The position numbers and the translations under genes were made by a program. Below are positions 35,484-47,165 of a stretch of 64,000 bases of DNA, one piece after another (the first letter of the stretch is position 1; each line of letters begins with the position of its first letter). The stretch lies in contig JAIWNF010000022.1 in the NCBI GenBank assembly GCA_025093555.1, positions 62,001 to 126,000 on the forward strand. The letters run 5' to 3'. The notes under the pieces were generated by a model, which searched no databases, was not told the DNA's origin, and saw nothing but the letters and a program-made list of their open reading frames with translations. The DNA is from Circinella umbellata (taxonomy: Eukaryota > Mucoromycota > Mucoromycetes > Mucorales > Lichtheimiaceae).

Positions 35484-36944
35484 CTTCAAAAATCATACAA
35501 CAATGCTATAAAATAGCACTTTTAATAAAGCATGTTAAACTATAACAAAATAAATAAGTAAATGAAGATAGAAACATTTGATCTTTTTGTTTTATTTTAG
35601 TTTATTTCCACAAAAAAACTTCAGCTATTGCTTTTCAAAGATCCATCCTTGAATCTAATCCTTTGATCCTTTAAAACTTTCAAGAAAAAGGTTCGGTCGC
35701 TATTTTAAATTTCTACAACCTGTTCTACGTAGCAGTTGATCCTTGAATTCAAGGATGGAATAGTGCACAGTGACTATGTAGTCTTTGATAAATTCACACA
35801 CAAGTAGTATAAATAAACTTAAGGCTTCGTGGTTTGGAAACTGTGTCGTTTTTTTAGTTTATAATTTGAGCCATCTACTTATACATTGCTTCATTTACAC
35901 TGAGGATTTGAAAGCAATGTATGTTAATTATTTTGTATACCATTTACGTACCATAGTAATATATATGTTCGTGAAAGCTATTAGAGTTTTATAAACAAAT
36001 ATGTAGTACACAGATCATCTGTTTACGCACGGACCATGAATTCTGGCAAAAACTACAAAAAATGTTCCCACACACATCAAACCAAGGTTATTTCCTGACA
36101 CTACCACGGCAATTGTTGTCTTGTAACCATTTCTTCTATTCTTTTTAAATTAGTATATTCCGGGGGGAGGGGAGGCGAGTAACAATCATATAATAAAAAA
36201 AGTTCAATGGTTAGATTTATTTTGCGAATTTGGAACAAAAAATAATCAAGTCCTATTTTCTTGGCAATCTTTTTTTCTTCATTTTGACCAAACCCTTTAA
36301 AAAAAAGTTTGAATGGACATGTATATATCATAACATTTATTTTTTTTATAACTTTTCACAATAACAAAAGGGGAAATAGACGTAACGGTCTGGAACCATT
36401 TTAAAAATGGAGTAATGTTGTAGTCTGTCACGTATATTCTTTTTCATCTATGATGAAATGATGGTTAGTTGATCCATGCCCCCCCTAAAAATAACACTAA
36501 ACTGAAAAAAAAACAAAGACTATATATTTATGTTTTTTTCTTCCTTAATGATATGGATGTTTCTAGTTGGTAACAGGCTGTCGTTGCCCTATACCAAAAA
36601 TACAGGTATTTAAGATAAAATAAACAAATGTTACCTGAACAACTGTTGTATGTAATACACTATCACTCTATTAAAAAAATTTATCCGGATTTTTATGATA
36701 ACATACTGTTATTCACTGTTCGAAATATGTGAGCCACCAGCTAAATGGCTTTTTTCACAATTGATATTTTTTAAATCTGTCGCGTCATGCTTGTTTCTAA
36801 TACTGTTCTTTATGCAGTTAATGCGAAGTTTCTGTAAAAAATAATGATTGTGGATGGGGGTACGTTTTGAAAAAATGTACTCGGAGCTAATTTTTTTAAA
36901 GGTTATAAGCAGTATGCACCACATCATCATAAACCCTGTTTAGG
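35484..36944. other. Intergenic, no gene seen
   Basis: AT-rich with homopolymers; no supported gene on either strand. Confidence 0.5.
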
Positions 36945-37074
36945 AAAGCTCGCCTGATACAGGTTTACCAAATCACCGGTATTTACCAAGTACGTATATA
37001 AAAAATATTTGAGAGATACTACCTGTTTAGCGAAATACCGGTTTAATGAGTACCGGTTTATCGGTTAATCACTG
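36945..37074. mobile_element. Right-end fragment of the pogo-like element
   Basis: Matches the last ~130 bp of the element at 23494-24304 (GGTTTA...CACCGGTATTT, AAAAATATTTGAGAGATACTA, AATACCGGTTTAATGAG) and ends in CACTG followed by TA. It lies 250 bp upstream of family copy A. Confidence 0.7.
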
Positions 37075-37325
37075 TATGTACCCAACAATACTGTTTTATC
37101 ATTGGTAGCAATGATATCATGTGAAAATATAACTGTTCTGTCGAGGTATCCTCACCGAAAAAAAAAAGGTATACCTAAAATGGAAATGATCCCATGATAA
37201 GATCCGAAAAATTAAAAAAAGAGTGTGTCTTTGCTGCAATTCTGTAAATTGCTTTTCAAAAACATATATAAATACACAACAGAGTTTCAGCGAAAGTCCT
37301 ACCAACCTTTTTCCACTTTACAAAT

Positions 37326-39567
37326 ATGCACGCACAAAAAAAACAAAAAGTTATCACCTCAGATATCGACTGGTGCATCGAGAATTACAATAACCTGTCA
37401 CCATCAAATTTCATCGAAATTTTCAACTATGGTGACGTGTCTTCAGCAAATATGCGTTATTCGGCTATCATATCTATGAAACGTTTCCTTAAAAAAGTCC
37501 CTAATGGCTCCCAAATAAAACGCGAATTTAAAAGGTGGAGAGGTAGTCAACAAGAACAAACGTTTTGGAACGAAAGAAAGATTAAGCTGGCGAGAGAATT
37601 TGCAGAAGCAAGAGCACGATTATCTGTTATTAATTCAGTTGGTCGTATTGCTGAAGAAGAAGCAAACATACTGGGTAATAGAGAAAGTGATGGTCCTGGC
37701 GTCGGCCCAAGTAGCGCCGTTGCTGCTGGTATCAATACGGAGGAGAGAAGTCGAGGAGCAGAGAGCCCAAGTATGGGGACAAACGCGGTGCGCGCTCTGT
37801 CCGTACAAGAAAGCGAAAGGTGATTATTATTCTTGAAACTTGTTGTACGTAGTGTACACTGATGTATATAAACTAACGTTGCTATTATTTACGTATAAAT
37901 ATTTATAGCGAAACGTAAGTAATTAATACATGATTGTTTTATACGTATCCATGACGATGTTTATTTTAATATTAATTATCAACTGGTAATAATGTTTGAG
38001 TAGAAGTAGTAAAAAGAAAGTAGATGAACAGGTTAGTTGAAGCTGATAAACTGTTAATACGTAATAATAAACTAAAATAAATATTTATATGGATCTACAG
38101 AAGTTGAACTTGGTGAAGTTTCAACAGCAGTATGAAAAAATGGACGCTGCTTTAAAATGGACGTTGAATTGTAGTGGAAGGAAGGTTGAAGATGTCTTGT
38201 ACATGTATGGGTCCACACTCAAATACGAACAGTAAGTCCTTTTTCATACAAAAAAATATACAAAATACCCATAATCTTAAAGCGTGGACTAAATTCCCAT
38301 GTTTTAGTCTGTGTCACTCATTTGTGCTCGATCCTTGGGACAAGACATACGAGCAAAAAAGCGTGTTCACTACTGCAGAGATTCAAGAGATAAAGAGTTC
38401 GAAATCAAAGAAAATGCCAGCCATTGATGATAAGGTTTTGAAGTATTTAGATGAATACAAGGAGGTATGTAAAGAAGAAAAAGAACGCTGCCATAAGTAA
38501 TACAATAATTAAAATCGTCCAATTTGATCTAGTTAAAAAGTTCGGCTCAAGTTCGGCATTTTATCAATCGACTCCAACCTTGGGACGCAAACTTTGATAG
38601 GAAGGAGTCTCACGATATGGATTGGATCCGCCACAGCTATTATACGATGTACGTTTTTCAATATTTTCTTATAGTTGTATATACATGTATCTATGAGTAT
38701 GCTGATTGTATAAATACAGGGTCCGGGAGTTGGAGCGTGGGGGAATTGATGATGACAATAACTCAGAAACATGGCTGTTGGCACACATATGGACTATTGT
38801 GGATCGTGTGTTTGATGATGTTCAATTGGATGTAGTTCGGTAAGTTATCACACACACACACACATATACATATATATGTACACAAGTTGCTATTTGATCT
38901 TAATTTGCTAAAATTTTAATAAAAATTACAGTGGTGAAAATTCCAGCCATGCATCAAGTAGTCGCAAGAACAAAGAACGGGTACCACAAGGAGACGAAAA
39001 ACTGCAGAAGAAGAAAATGGGCCCCAGACTTGATTTGATTTTACGACGGAAAAGATTAGAGTTTGGAGCGGGCGAAGCTGGGAAACAGACAGACGATACC
39101 GACTCCAAACTACTCCAGGAGCGAGATCTAAAACTCCCTAAAGCATTGAAAGACATGATGATGCTTTTGAAGAACGAAAGGGGGAGCGCCGATGGCCTGA
39201 GAGTAGTTGGACTATTGCAATATGGTTGGTAATTCGAATGAGGATGTTTTTTTTTTGCAGTGAAAACATGAGTTTGCTTTAACACTACTATTTTTTAGGC
39301 TTGAAGATGACCACCATCATAATGGATGTTCCCTATTATTACGTACATAGAATCACCAGAACGAACAATGTTGAGGTGCCAAGTAATTTTGAGCAACTAC
39401 CAGAACTAAGAAAAGTGCTGTACATGGCGTTAACTAACAAAGCAATAGTCTTGGATGCAATGGAAATCTTGCTAAGCGAGCCTGACGATAACGATGATCT
39501 CAGTGCAGTGATGGAGCCGCCGGAAGAAGACTTGTATCAGTTACCTAGCGCTTTTCATTCCCCATAG
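37326..39567 (+). CDS. Family copy A: intact 8-exon gene of unknown function
   Basis: Exons 37326-37819, 38004-38031, 38101-38231, 38308-38464, 38533-38648, 38720-38839, 38932-39224, 39299-39567; all phases fit and give 535 residues. The 28-nt exon 2 encodes a basic SSKKKVDEQ stretch (nuclear-signal-like) and follows a weak GTGATT donor; the same arrangement in copy B supports it. Landmarks: SGRKVEDVLYMYG, CHSFVLDPWDKTY (about 220-232), DMDWIRHSYYTM (298-309), IWTIVDRVFDD (333-343), KKKMGPRLDLILRRKRLEFG (374-393) then GAGEAGK, and LKLPKALKDMM. I know similar uncharacterised proteins from Mucorales but no assigned function. D382, E391 and E396 recall a nuclease-like beta-hairpin, a weak inference. 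It ends 0.7 kb before tandem repeats leading to copy B. Confidence 0.82.
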
Positions 39568-40280
39568 CAGTCAAATCGAACATATTCTCGTACATAAACC
39601 ACCCCTTCTATATTACATAGCCCAACTTTATATAATTACTTTCTCAAAAAAATTCTCTACTGTAATAAACCGTGTCTAACAATTGGATACTCACAATTGG
39701 ATTCTGTTAGATAATGTGGGGAAGCGTGTAATTTAAATGGTAGCAGGAAAGGATCCGAAATATATGAAGATAAAACAATGTGGATAACTTTATTAAAATA
39801 TTCGTGAAACATATAACGTTTCTTTTATATGCCAATCATTTATATTTGTATCTATCATATTATATTTCCATGATCGATCCATATGCTCAACAGCACAAAT
39901 AATCGCAGATGGTCATGTTTATCATATCCTTATTAGTCGATCCAGCGTCGTAGTGATTACGCGTCATTACGTCCTAGTATTTCTACGTATAGCCAACCAT
40001 GCGTTTATCAGCCTATCGCCCACTCTTGGTTATCCATGAATACATATGATGTCACGACTTCGTTTGGATGGTCACATCACTACGTTAATCCAGTTACGTA
40101 CCACTGTATACTTTAAACATTCTCCTGTATGTGCGGTCAAATGACAATGAGATGCATTAATTGATCTCTTGCCAAGAACTGTAGAGACTTTCTCGATACT
40201 ATTTCCGAATGTTCATTTTCGATTACCTCATGCCCACATATAGACGTTCGAAAAACCCCAATACTTACGAGCGCATATAC
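39568..40280. other. Spacer between copy A and tandem repeats
   Basis: No coding sequence is supported; several TACGTA-type sites occur around 39985-40105. Confidence 0.5.
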
Positions 40281-41462
40281 AACTGTAATCAATTCGCTTG
40301 CTCTTGGTGCCTACAGAAGAACCACTCCCCAGCTAGCCAGTCAGTTGAGCTTATGGTCGCAGTCTCACGCATGTTTCAGCTCTGGCAGGATGCTTCCACA
40401 AGGCAGCATGCATAACCCATCTTCTGTATAATCATAGACGCCATCATTCGTAAAGATCAATCATAAGCAAGGTCCTATGTATGTGTGTAAGCTTGGAATT
40501 TTGTTAGTTACGATCAATACAGAAATATTATACACAGTTAAAACATAGAACAACACTTTCCTTGTGTACCAATATAAGTATGCCCGTAGCAGCAAAGAGC
40601 AGCCCAAGTATAGCTACCAGTCAATACAATTTAGGATTATTACAATCATTCAGGGAATTCCTGGCTAGGCAACTGTAAATAACTGCAATCAACCCGCTCG
40701 CTCTTTGTGCCCACAGAAGAACCACTCCCCAGCTAGCCAGTCAGTTGAGCTTATGGTCGCAGTCTCACGCATGTTTCAGCTCTGGCAGGATGCTTCCACA
40801 AGGCAGCATGCATAACCCATCTTCTGTATAATCATAGGCGCCATCATTCGTAAAGATCAACCATAAGCAAGGTACTATGTATGTGTGTAAGCTTGGAATT
40901 GTGTTAGTTACGATCAATACAGAAATATTATATACAGTTAAAACATTGAGCAACACTTTCCTTGTGTACCATTATAAGTATGTCCGTAGCAGCAAAGAGC
41001 AGCCCAAGTATAGCTACCAGTCAATACAATTTAAGATTATTACAATCATTCAGGGAATTCCTGGCTAGGCAACTGTAAATAACTGCAATCAATCCGCTCG
41101 CTCTTTGTGCTTTACAGAAGAACCACTCCCCAGCTAGCCAGTCAGTTGAGCTTATGATCGTAGTCTCACGCATGCTTAAACTCTGGTAGGATGCTTCCAC
41201 AAGGTAATATGTATAACTCATCTTCTGAATAATCATAGACGCCATAATCCATGAGTATGCTAACCAGTTTGTCCAACAACTATATATAAATTGTAATATT
41301 AGTTATCGGCTGATATGTAATATATAAGAGCACTCAAAAAAATTCAATACTTTCCTGATATCAATATGAATCATAACCATGACAAAAATGAGCAGCCCCG
41401 GTAAAGCTATCAGTCGATACCCTTTAAGAATACTACAATCATTCAAGAAGTTCATAGCTGGG
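40281..41462 (+). repeat. Three tandem ~400-bp units upstream of copy B
   Basis: Units start with AACTGTAA at 40281 and 40671 and again at 41071; a fourth start is recognisable at 41463. Units 1 and 2 are nearly identical (for example the shared AGAAGAACCACTCCCCAGC and AGGCAGCATGCATAACCC), and unit 3 is diverged. A diverged inverted copy of the unit precedes the relic copy E at 17240-16870, so the unit is part of the 5' flank of this gene lineage and may carry promoter sequence. Confidence 0.88.
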
Positions 41463-41968
41463 CAACTATAAATTGTAATTGATCCGCTTGATCTTAATGT
41501 CCTTCGATGATTTTAAAGAGATGCTGGATGTCATTTGTAATAAAGAAGGTATAGAATAGTTGTTACGGTATCGCGCCAAGATTTCAACTTGAATATTTGC
41601 GAAGCTTTCAATAAATTAAATCTTTCAATATTTTATTATCAATAAAGCAAAAGCAATGAAGAGTATTGGATCTTGAAGTAAGGATGTTACCTTTTAATCT
41701 CAATAATGTATATGACAAACGTAACATATTTGTTGAATAAGTTCATCGCAGTTGTGTTTAATAGGAAAAGCCAATGTTGTCGTGTGTTTTGGTTCTACTG
41801 GAGGAGAATGAATATGAAGTCCAGTGACCCATAAAAATCATGTAAGATACAGGAATTGATGTTTTCTACAGCTGATTATTGTCATTGTTGGTTTATTCCT
41901 TTCACTCAAACTCTTCTGTGACTCAATCCTATAACTCTCTTATTTCTTCTCTTAACTTAACTTTCATT

Positions 41969-43922
41969 ATGCATCCCTCGAAAAAACAAAAAGTTATAAC
42001 ACCTGATTTAAATTGGTGCATCAACAATTCCTCTCGTTGACGCCTTCTATTTTTATTGAAACATTCAATTATGGAGATAAGGCATCTGCAAATAAACGGT
42101 ATACTAGTATATTAGATATGAAAAGATTTAATAATATTGTGGCCAATGCTTCCCAATTACGAGCAGATTTTAATTTGTGTAAAGAAAGTCAGCAAGAAGT
42201 GACTTCTTGGAATAATAGAACAATTGAATTGGCACGCGAAACTGCCAACGCACGTTCACGTGTTTCAGTAATAACATCAATCGGTCGAATTGGTGCACAA
42301 GAAGGTCTGCGTTTTGGTGGGGATAGTAAAATAATGATGATAGCAGTGGATCATCAAGTGAAGTTGATAATAATTGTGGTCTGGTTAGAGTTATTATAAA
42401 CGATGAAGAAACACTCGTCACTGATGATGACGGTGATGGTTCAGAATCAGCTGAAACAGAAAGGTTGGTTGGTGGATAGATTTGTTGTTGTAATAATATG
42501 TTCAAATGATCATGTATTACTATCGCATATAAACAATTTATTATATATAATGAAACGTAAGAAAACAATCAATGGGTACTGTGTTTATTATTATAAAAAT
42601 ATATAATTTTGATATTACGTAACTTATGATTTTTTTAATATGCTGTAATAGTGATAAAATAAAGAGAAAGAAATCAAAGGTTGATTGTAGTTTAATTGTT
42701 ATTATTAGTGTATTCATAGTAGCAAGATATTAAACATCCATGTTGGCTACTTATTATTGGGTTGACGCATATCTTTTAGAAGATTGATTTAAGTAAATTC
42801 CAGGAGGAATATGATAAAATGACTGATGAAAACAAATGGACCTTGAGCTGCAGTGGAAGAAAAGTGGAAGACGTATTGTATATGTATGGTGTTACATTGA
42901 ACTATGAACAGTAGGTTGTTGTTTTTTGCATAATATATATACAATTAATAATAAAAGTACAACGTTGAGTTAAACTGATCATTTTTTCTTTCTTTTTGCT
43001 GTTTTTAGTCTTTGCCATTCTTTCGTTGTGGATCCCTGGGATAAAACGTATATGACAAAAAGTGTTTTTACGAACACTGGAATTGATGAGATTAAAATTT
43101 GGAAACAAAAAGGATATCCAGTGCCGGAAGAAAAATGTCTAATTATTTGAATCAATACAAAAAGGTAGTTGCTGTAATAAGAAGACAATTATTCAATGAA
43201 TTTTAACTTAATTATTATTTAAATTGAATTGAGATAAAGAATGCCACTGAAGCTTGTAAAAAGATATTTAAAACACAAGAATGGGACAAAGAATTTGGCG
43301 GAAAGATATACCGTGATCTTGATTGGATTAGACACAGTTACTATACCATGTAAGTTCACCACTATAAGACATATATAAAGCTGTGTATGTGCATGTGTGT
43401 GTAATATACGAATGGATATAAATATTTATGCAAATATTACTTACTATATGAAATAGGGTTCGGGAACTTGAGCGTGGTGGTGTCAACAACCATACAGATT
43501 CCGAAACGTGGTTATTGCCTCATATACGGACTTCTGTGGATCGTTGCTTCGAAGATACGGACTTACACGTGCTTGGGTAAATTTTATATCTATATATATA
43601 TACATATGTACATATGTACATTATGATAGATGAATTTTGTTGTATTCAAAATAACTAAAATAAAAATTTTATAATTTATAGACGGGAGAATGCTAGTACA
43701 GATCGAGTAGTAGAAAAAACAAGAAACATGTTCTTCGAAAGGAAGAAAAACTTGAAAGAAAAAAAAATGGGAAGAAAATTGGATCTGATTCTTGGAATAA
43801 AGAAATTAGAACTTGGTGGTGGAGAAGCAAGGAAGGAAATCGAGGATAATGATCCAAAATTATTAAGTGAAAAAGACCTCAAACTTCCAAAGTCTCTTAA
43901 AGACATGATGTGTGATAAATAA
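41969..43922 (+). pseudogene. Family copy B: frameshifted and 3'-truncated
   Basis: Aligns exon by exon with copy A: exon 1 from ATG 41969, exon 2 42652-42679, exon 3 42780-42910, exon 4 43009-43164, exon 5 43234-43349, exon 6 43457-43576, exon 7 from about 43681. Compared with copy A and copy E there are single-base losses near 42036, 42327 (A4 instead of A5) and 43132 (A-run), plus two compensating shifts in exon 7 near 43706 and 43755. The conserved LDLILGIKKLELGGGEA block is retained. Exon 8 is absent: the frame stops at 43920 and runs directly into a duplicated piece of gatB. Either a decaying paralogue or, less likely, assembly indels. Confidence 0.8.
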
Positions 43923-44645
43923 AAAGTCCAGTATCTATTGATCATATGGGATCCTTAGTAGACTTAGTCCAAGATAATAAAATCACAGGTAAATTATAAT
44001 AGTCTGTATACCATGTACAAATGTATATGGTCTATTGTGACACAAACTAATCTTTCTCCCTTTTCTTCAATTACTATCTTCTAGGAAAAATTGGTAAAGA
44101 TATACTACGAATTATGATTGAAGAAGGCAATGGTATTATGCCTCAAAAGATTGTAGAACAAAAAGGATGGGCACGTATGGATGATAGTGATATGTTGAAT
44201 ACTATTTGTAATACACTTATTACAAACATGCAGATCAGGTAAATAGTTTAAAAACTATTAAGTTTATCAAACGGGTTAAAAAAAACGGACAGTAATAACG
44301 TAAATACTATTTTTTTAGGTGAATAAATTTCAAAATGGTGAAATAAAAGTATTTAAATGGTTTATTGGACAAATTATGCGTGAAACCAAAGGTATGGCGG
44401 ACCCAACACAAGTGAATATTGCATTATGTAATGCATTAGGTTGTAAACCTGAAGATATTATAGACGCAGAAACAAAAGCATCTTCTTCTTCTGGTAAAAA
44501 GAGGAAAGGAGATGGAAAAAAGAAGAAAAAATAAAATTATTCTGATTATTATAATAAATCCTTCTTTTTTTTATGATGTGGGAATGTTCACTATGTAAAA
44601 TATTAATTATGGATTATTGAATTAGGAGGGAAAACAAATATCCGA
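43923..44645 (+). pseudogene. Duplicated 3' end of gatB
   Basis: Near-identical to 32249-32970: the end of exon 7 (to 43988), intron, exon 8 (from 44085), intron and exon 9 (44319-44534), plus ~110 bp of 3' flank. One A is missing in exon 8 (ACAAACATGC against ACAAAACATGC at about 44223), which breaks the frame. It has no start and no upstream exons, so it is a dead fragment fused behind family copy B. Introns are retained, so it arose by DNA duplication and not by retroposition. Confidence 0.92.
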
Positions 44646-44989
44646 ATAATATAGTTATTAAAAATAGTAATGATTTCTCGGTGCATTAATTGGATTTGAG
44701 TAAGCAATTCAAGTGTCGTGGGTAATATGAAAGAAATGTTGTCAAATTAATAGTGGTAAAAAAACTCTATAATTTTCTCCCGCGGGACTGGTTTTTTGTC
44801 ATCTCTAAAAAAAAAAGAAGGTGGTAGTGTAATGCAAAAGTAAAATTAAAAAGCCGTAGAAAGTCTTTTTTTTTGTAACGTTCCTTTTACATACGCACAC
44901 AAATATATATTCAACCTTTTCATTTTTCTATATATTTTTTACACCTACTCTTATTCTATACCCTCTATTTATTTTATATATAAACAACT
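44646..44989. promoter_or_regulatory. Upstream region of the acyl-CoA dehydrogenase gene
   Basis: 344 bp with a TATATATAAAC stretch just before the start codon (44976-44986) and a pyrimidine-rich leader. No specific element is recognised. Confidence 0.35.
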
Positions 44990-47165
44990 ATGGCAACCAA
45001 CTCACTCATTGATCTTAAGAGTCTTTCTCCAAAATTTCAGGACCTTTATGCAAAAGCCAAAGACTTTGTAGAGGTATGAATAAATACCTCTTTTATAACT
45101 CAAACGATCTATTGCTTTAATATATATCATTGAAAAAAAAGGCATATATAATAACAACAACACATATATTTTTTAATTTAGAATGATTGTATCCCAGCTG
45201 AAAAAGTATTTGCAGCACAAATGGGTCAAAATGAAAATCGCTGGAAGGTAAATATTTAAACTATTTAATACATTTTGATTCATGGACGATAGTAGGATAT
45301 TTAAATAAGAGGGAGAGGTCAAGAAAAAATGGTTTATATGGTTACATTTTATATATGCAAAAAAAAAAAAAAGAAGCTTTGAGTTTCAAAAATTAAACAA
45401 TTAACAACCAAAAATAAAAATAAAAATTAGATTATTCCACCCGTTTTAGAAGAATTGAAAACTAAAGCACGTTCTCTTGGTCTTTGGAACTTATTTTTGG
45501 GTCGTGATTATGGTACCTTTGGAGCTGGTTTGACAAACGTTGAGTATGGTCTTATTGGTATGTTTTTTTAGTGGTTCTTTATATGCTTCATAAATGACAA
45601 AAAAAACACGTTCGCACTGTTTTTTTTTCAATACGTATGGATTGTGAGAATACTAACAGTATATTTTTTTGTTTTTTTTTTTAAAATATATATATATATA
45701 TATAGCTGAATTGACAGGTAATTAAATCTCACAATATTTCAAGCAGTGTGTAGGAAGCCAAAGACAGAAAAAATTATAGAGTAATAACTTATATATATAT
45801 ATTTTATAATGTAGGTCGATCATCACTTGCACCTGAAGCTATGAACTGTTCTGCACCTGATACTGGTAATATGGAAGTATTTGCAAAGTACGGTACTAAA
45901 GCACAACAAGAAAGATGGTTGAAACCTCTTTTAAATGGTAAAATCCGTTCTGCTTTTGCTATGACTGAACCTGCTGTTGCATCTTCTGATGCTACTAATA
46001 TTGAAACCAATATTCGTCGTGAGGGTAATGAATATGTTATTAATGGTCGTAAATGGTGGATTAGGTAAGAGAGATATAACATAATGCCTTTTCTTTTTCT
46101 ATATTTATGTAAACTATAATCGATGAAAAATTAAAGATATTTAACCAAGATATTAATAATATGTAATAATATTTAGTGGTGCTGGTGATCCACGTTGTGC
46201 TGTTTATTTGGTAATGGGTAAATCTGATCCTGATAATTCCAACCGTCATAAGCAACAAAGTTTGGTTATTGTTCCAGCTGATACTCCTGGTATTGATGTT
46301 GTTCGTCCAATGCAAGTCTTTGGTTTTGATGACGCACCTGAAGGACATTGTGAAATTGTTTTTAAGGATGTTCGTGTTCCTGTTGAAAATATTATACTTG
46401 GTGAAGGTCGTGGCTTTGAAGTTATTCAAGGTCGTCTTGGTCCTGGCCGTATCCATCACTGGTAAGAATTATATATATGTATAACTTTGACTTCTCCCTA
46501 TCTCAAAGAATATAAAAAGAAGAAGACCTAGATTATGAAATCAATGAAAAACATATGTTTCTTTTTTTTAAATATTATTTTTCTTTCTCTTTTTTTATTA
46601 CGTAGTATGAGATGTATTGGTAAAGCAGAACGTGCATTAGAATTAATGTTGGCTCGCGTGACTGATCCATCAAAACGTACTTTTGGCAAGAGTTTATCCG
46701 AGCATGGTACTATTGTTGCTGATATTGCTAATTCTCGTATTGAAATTGATCAATCACGTTTCTTGGTTTTAAGTGCTGCACGAAAAATTGACCAAGTTGG
46801 AGCAAAAGGTGCAAAGAAAGAAATTTCAATGGCCAAGGTATGTAGTAATAGCAATATAGTTATCTAATAAAGAGATAAGGCTTGTATACTAAGTTGTTAT
46901 TTATTTGTCTATTTAGATTGCCGTCCCTAATATGCTTCTTACAGTTGTTGATCGTGCTATGCAAGCTCATGGCGCAGCTGGTATTTCTCAAGATACACCA
47001 TTAGCTGGTTTCTTTGTCCGTGCTCGTACTCTCCGTTATGCGGACGGTCCTGATGAAGTGCATCGTAACCAATTAGGTAATAATGAATTACGTCGTGCTG
47101 CTGAAATTGTTGAACGAATGAAAATGCAAAAGGCCAAGTCTGATGCTCTTGTTGCCAAATTGTAA
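44990..47165 (+). CDS. Acyl-CoA dehydrogenase (ACAD10/11 type), probably peroxisomal
   Basis: Eight exons: 44990-45073, 45182-45247, 45431-45557, 45706-45717, 45815-46064, 46177-46461, 46606-46837, 46917-47165; 434 residues. Exon 4 is a 12-nt micro-exon, needed to keep [15 protein letters not shown] continuous. FAD-dependent enzyme that introduces a trans-2,3 double bond into acyl-CoA. Visible motifs are [16 protein letters not shown] (FAD/substrate loop), [31 protein letters not shown], and the C-terminal [11 protein letters not shown] typical of the ACAD10/11 clade. No kinase domain is fused, unlike the animal proteins. The C-terminus is -AKL, a PTS1 variant, suggesting peroxisomal beta-oxidation; that location is an inference. 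Confidence 0.92.

Larger units (their letters stand above)
33916..35757. repeat. Dispersed motif TCCTTGAAT-N4-ATCCTTTGATCCTT
   Basis: The same ~30-bp string occurs at about 33966, 34615 and 35645, with related pieces (CAAGGATGAACAAGGATCA at 33921 and GATCCTTGAATTCAAGGATGG at 35739). They flank both sides of the LTR-like stretch and the second pogo-like element and may mark boundaries of an older composite repeat. Confidence 0.4.

Noticed and set aside
40281..41462. CRISPR-like array
   Set aside because: The repeats are ~400-bp contiguous tandem units without spacers, and the organism is a eukaryote.
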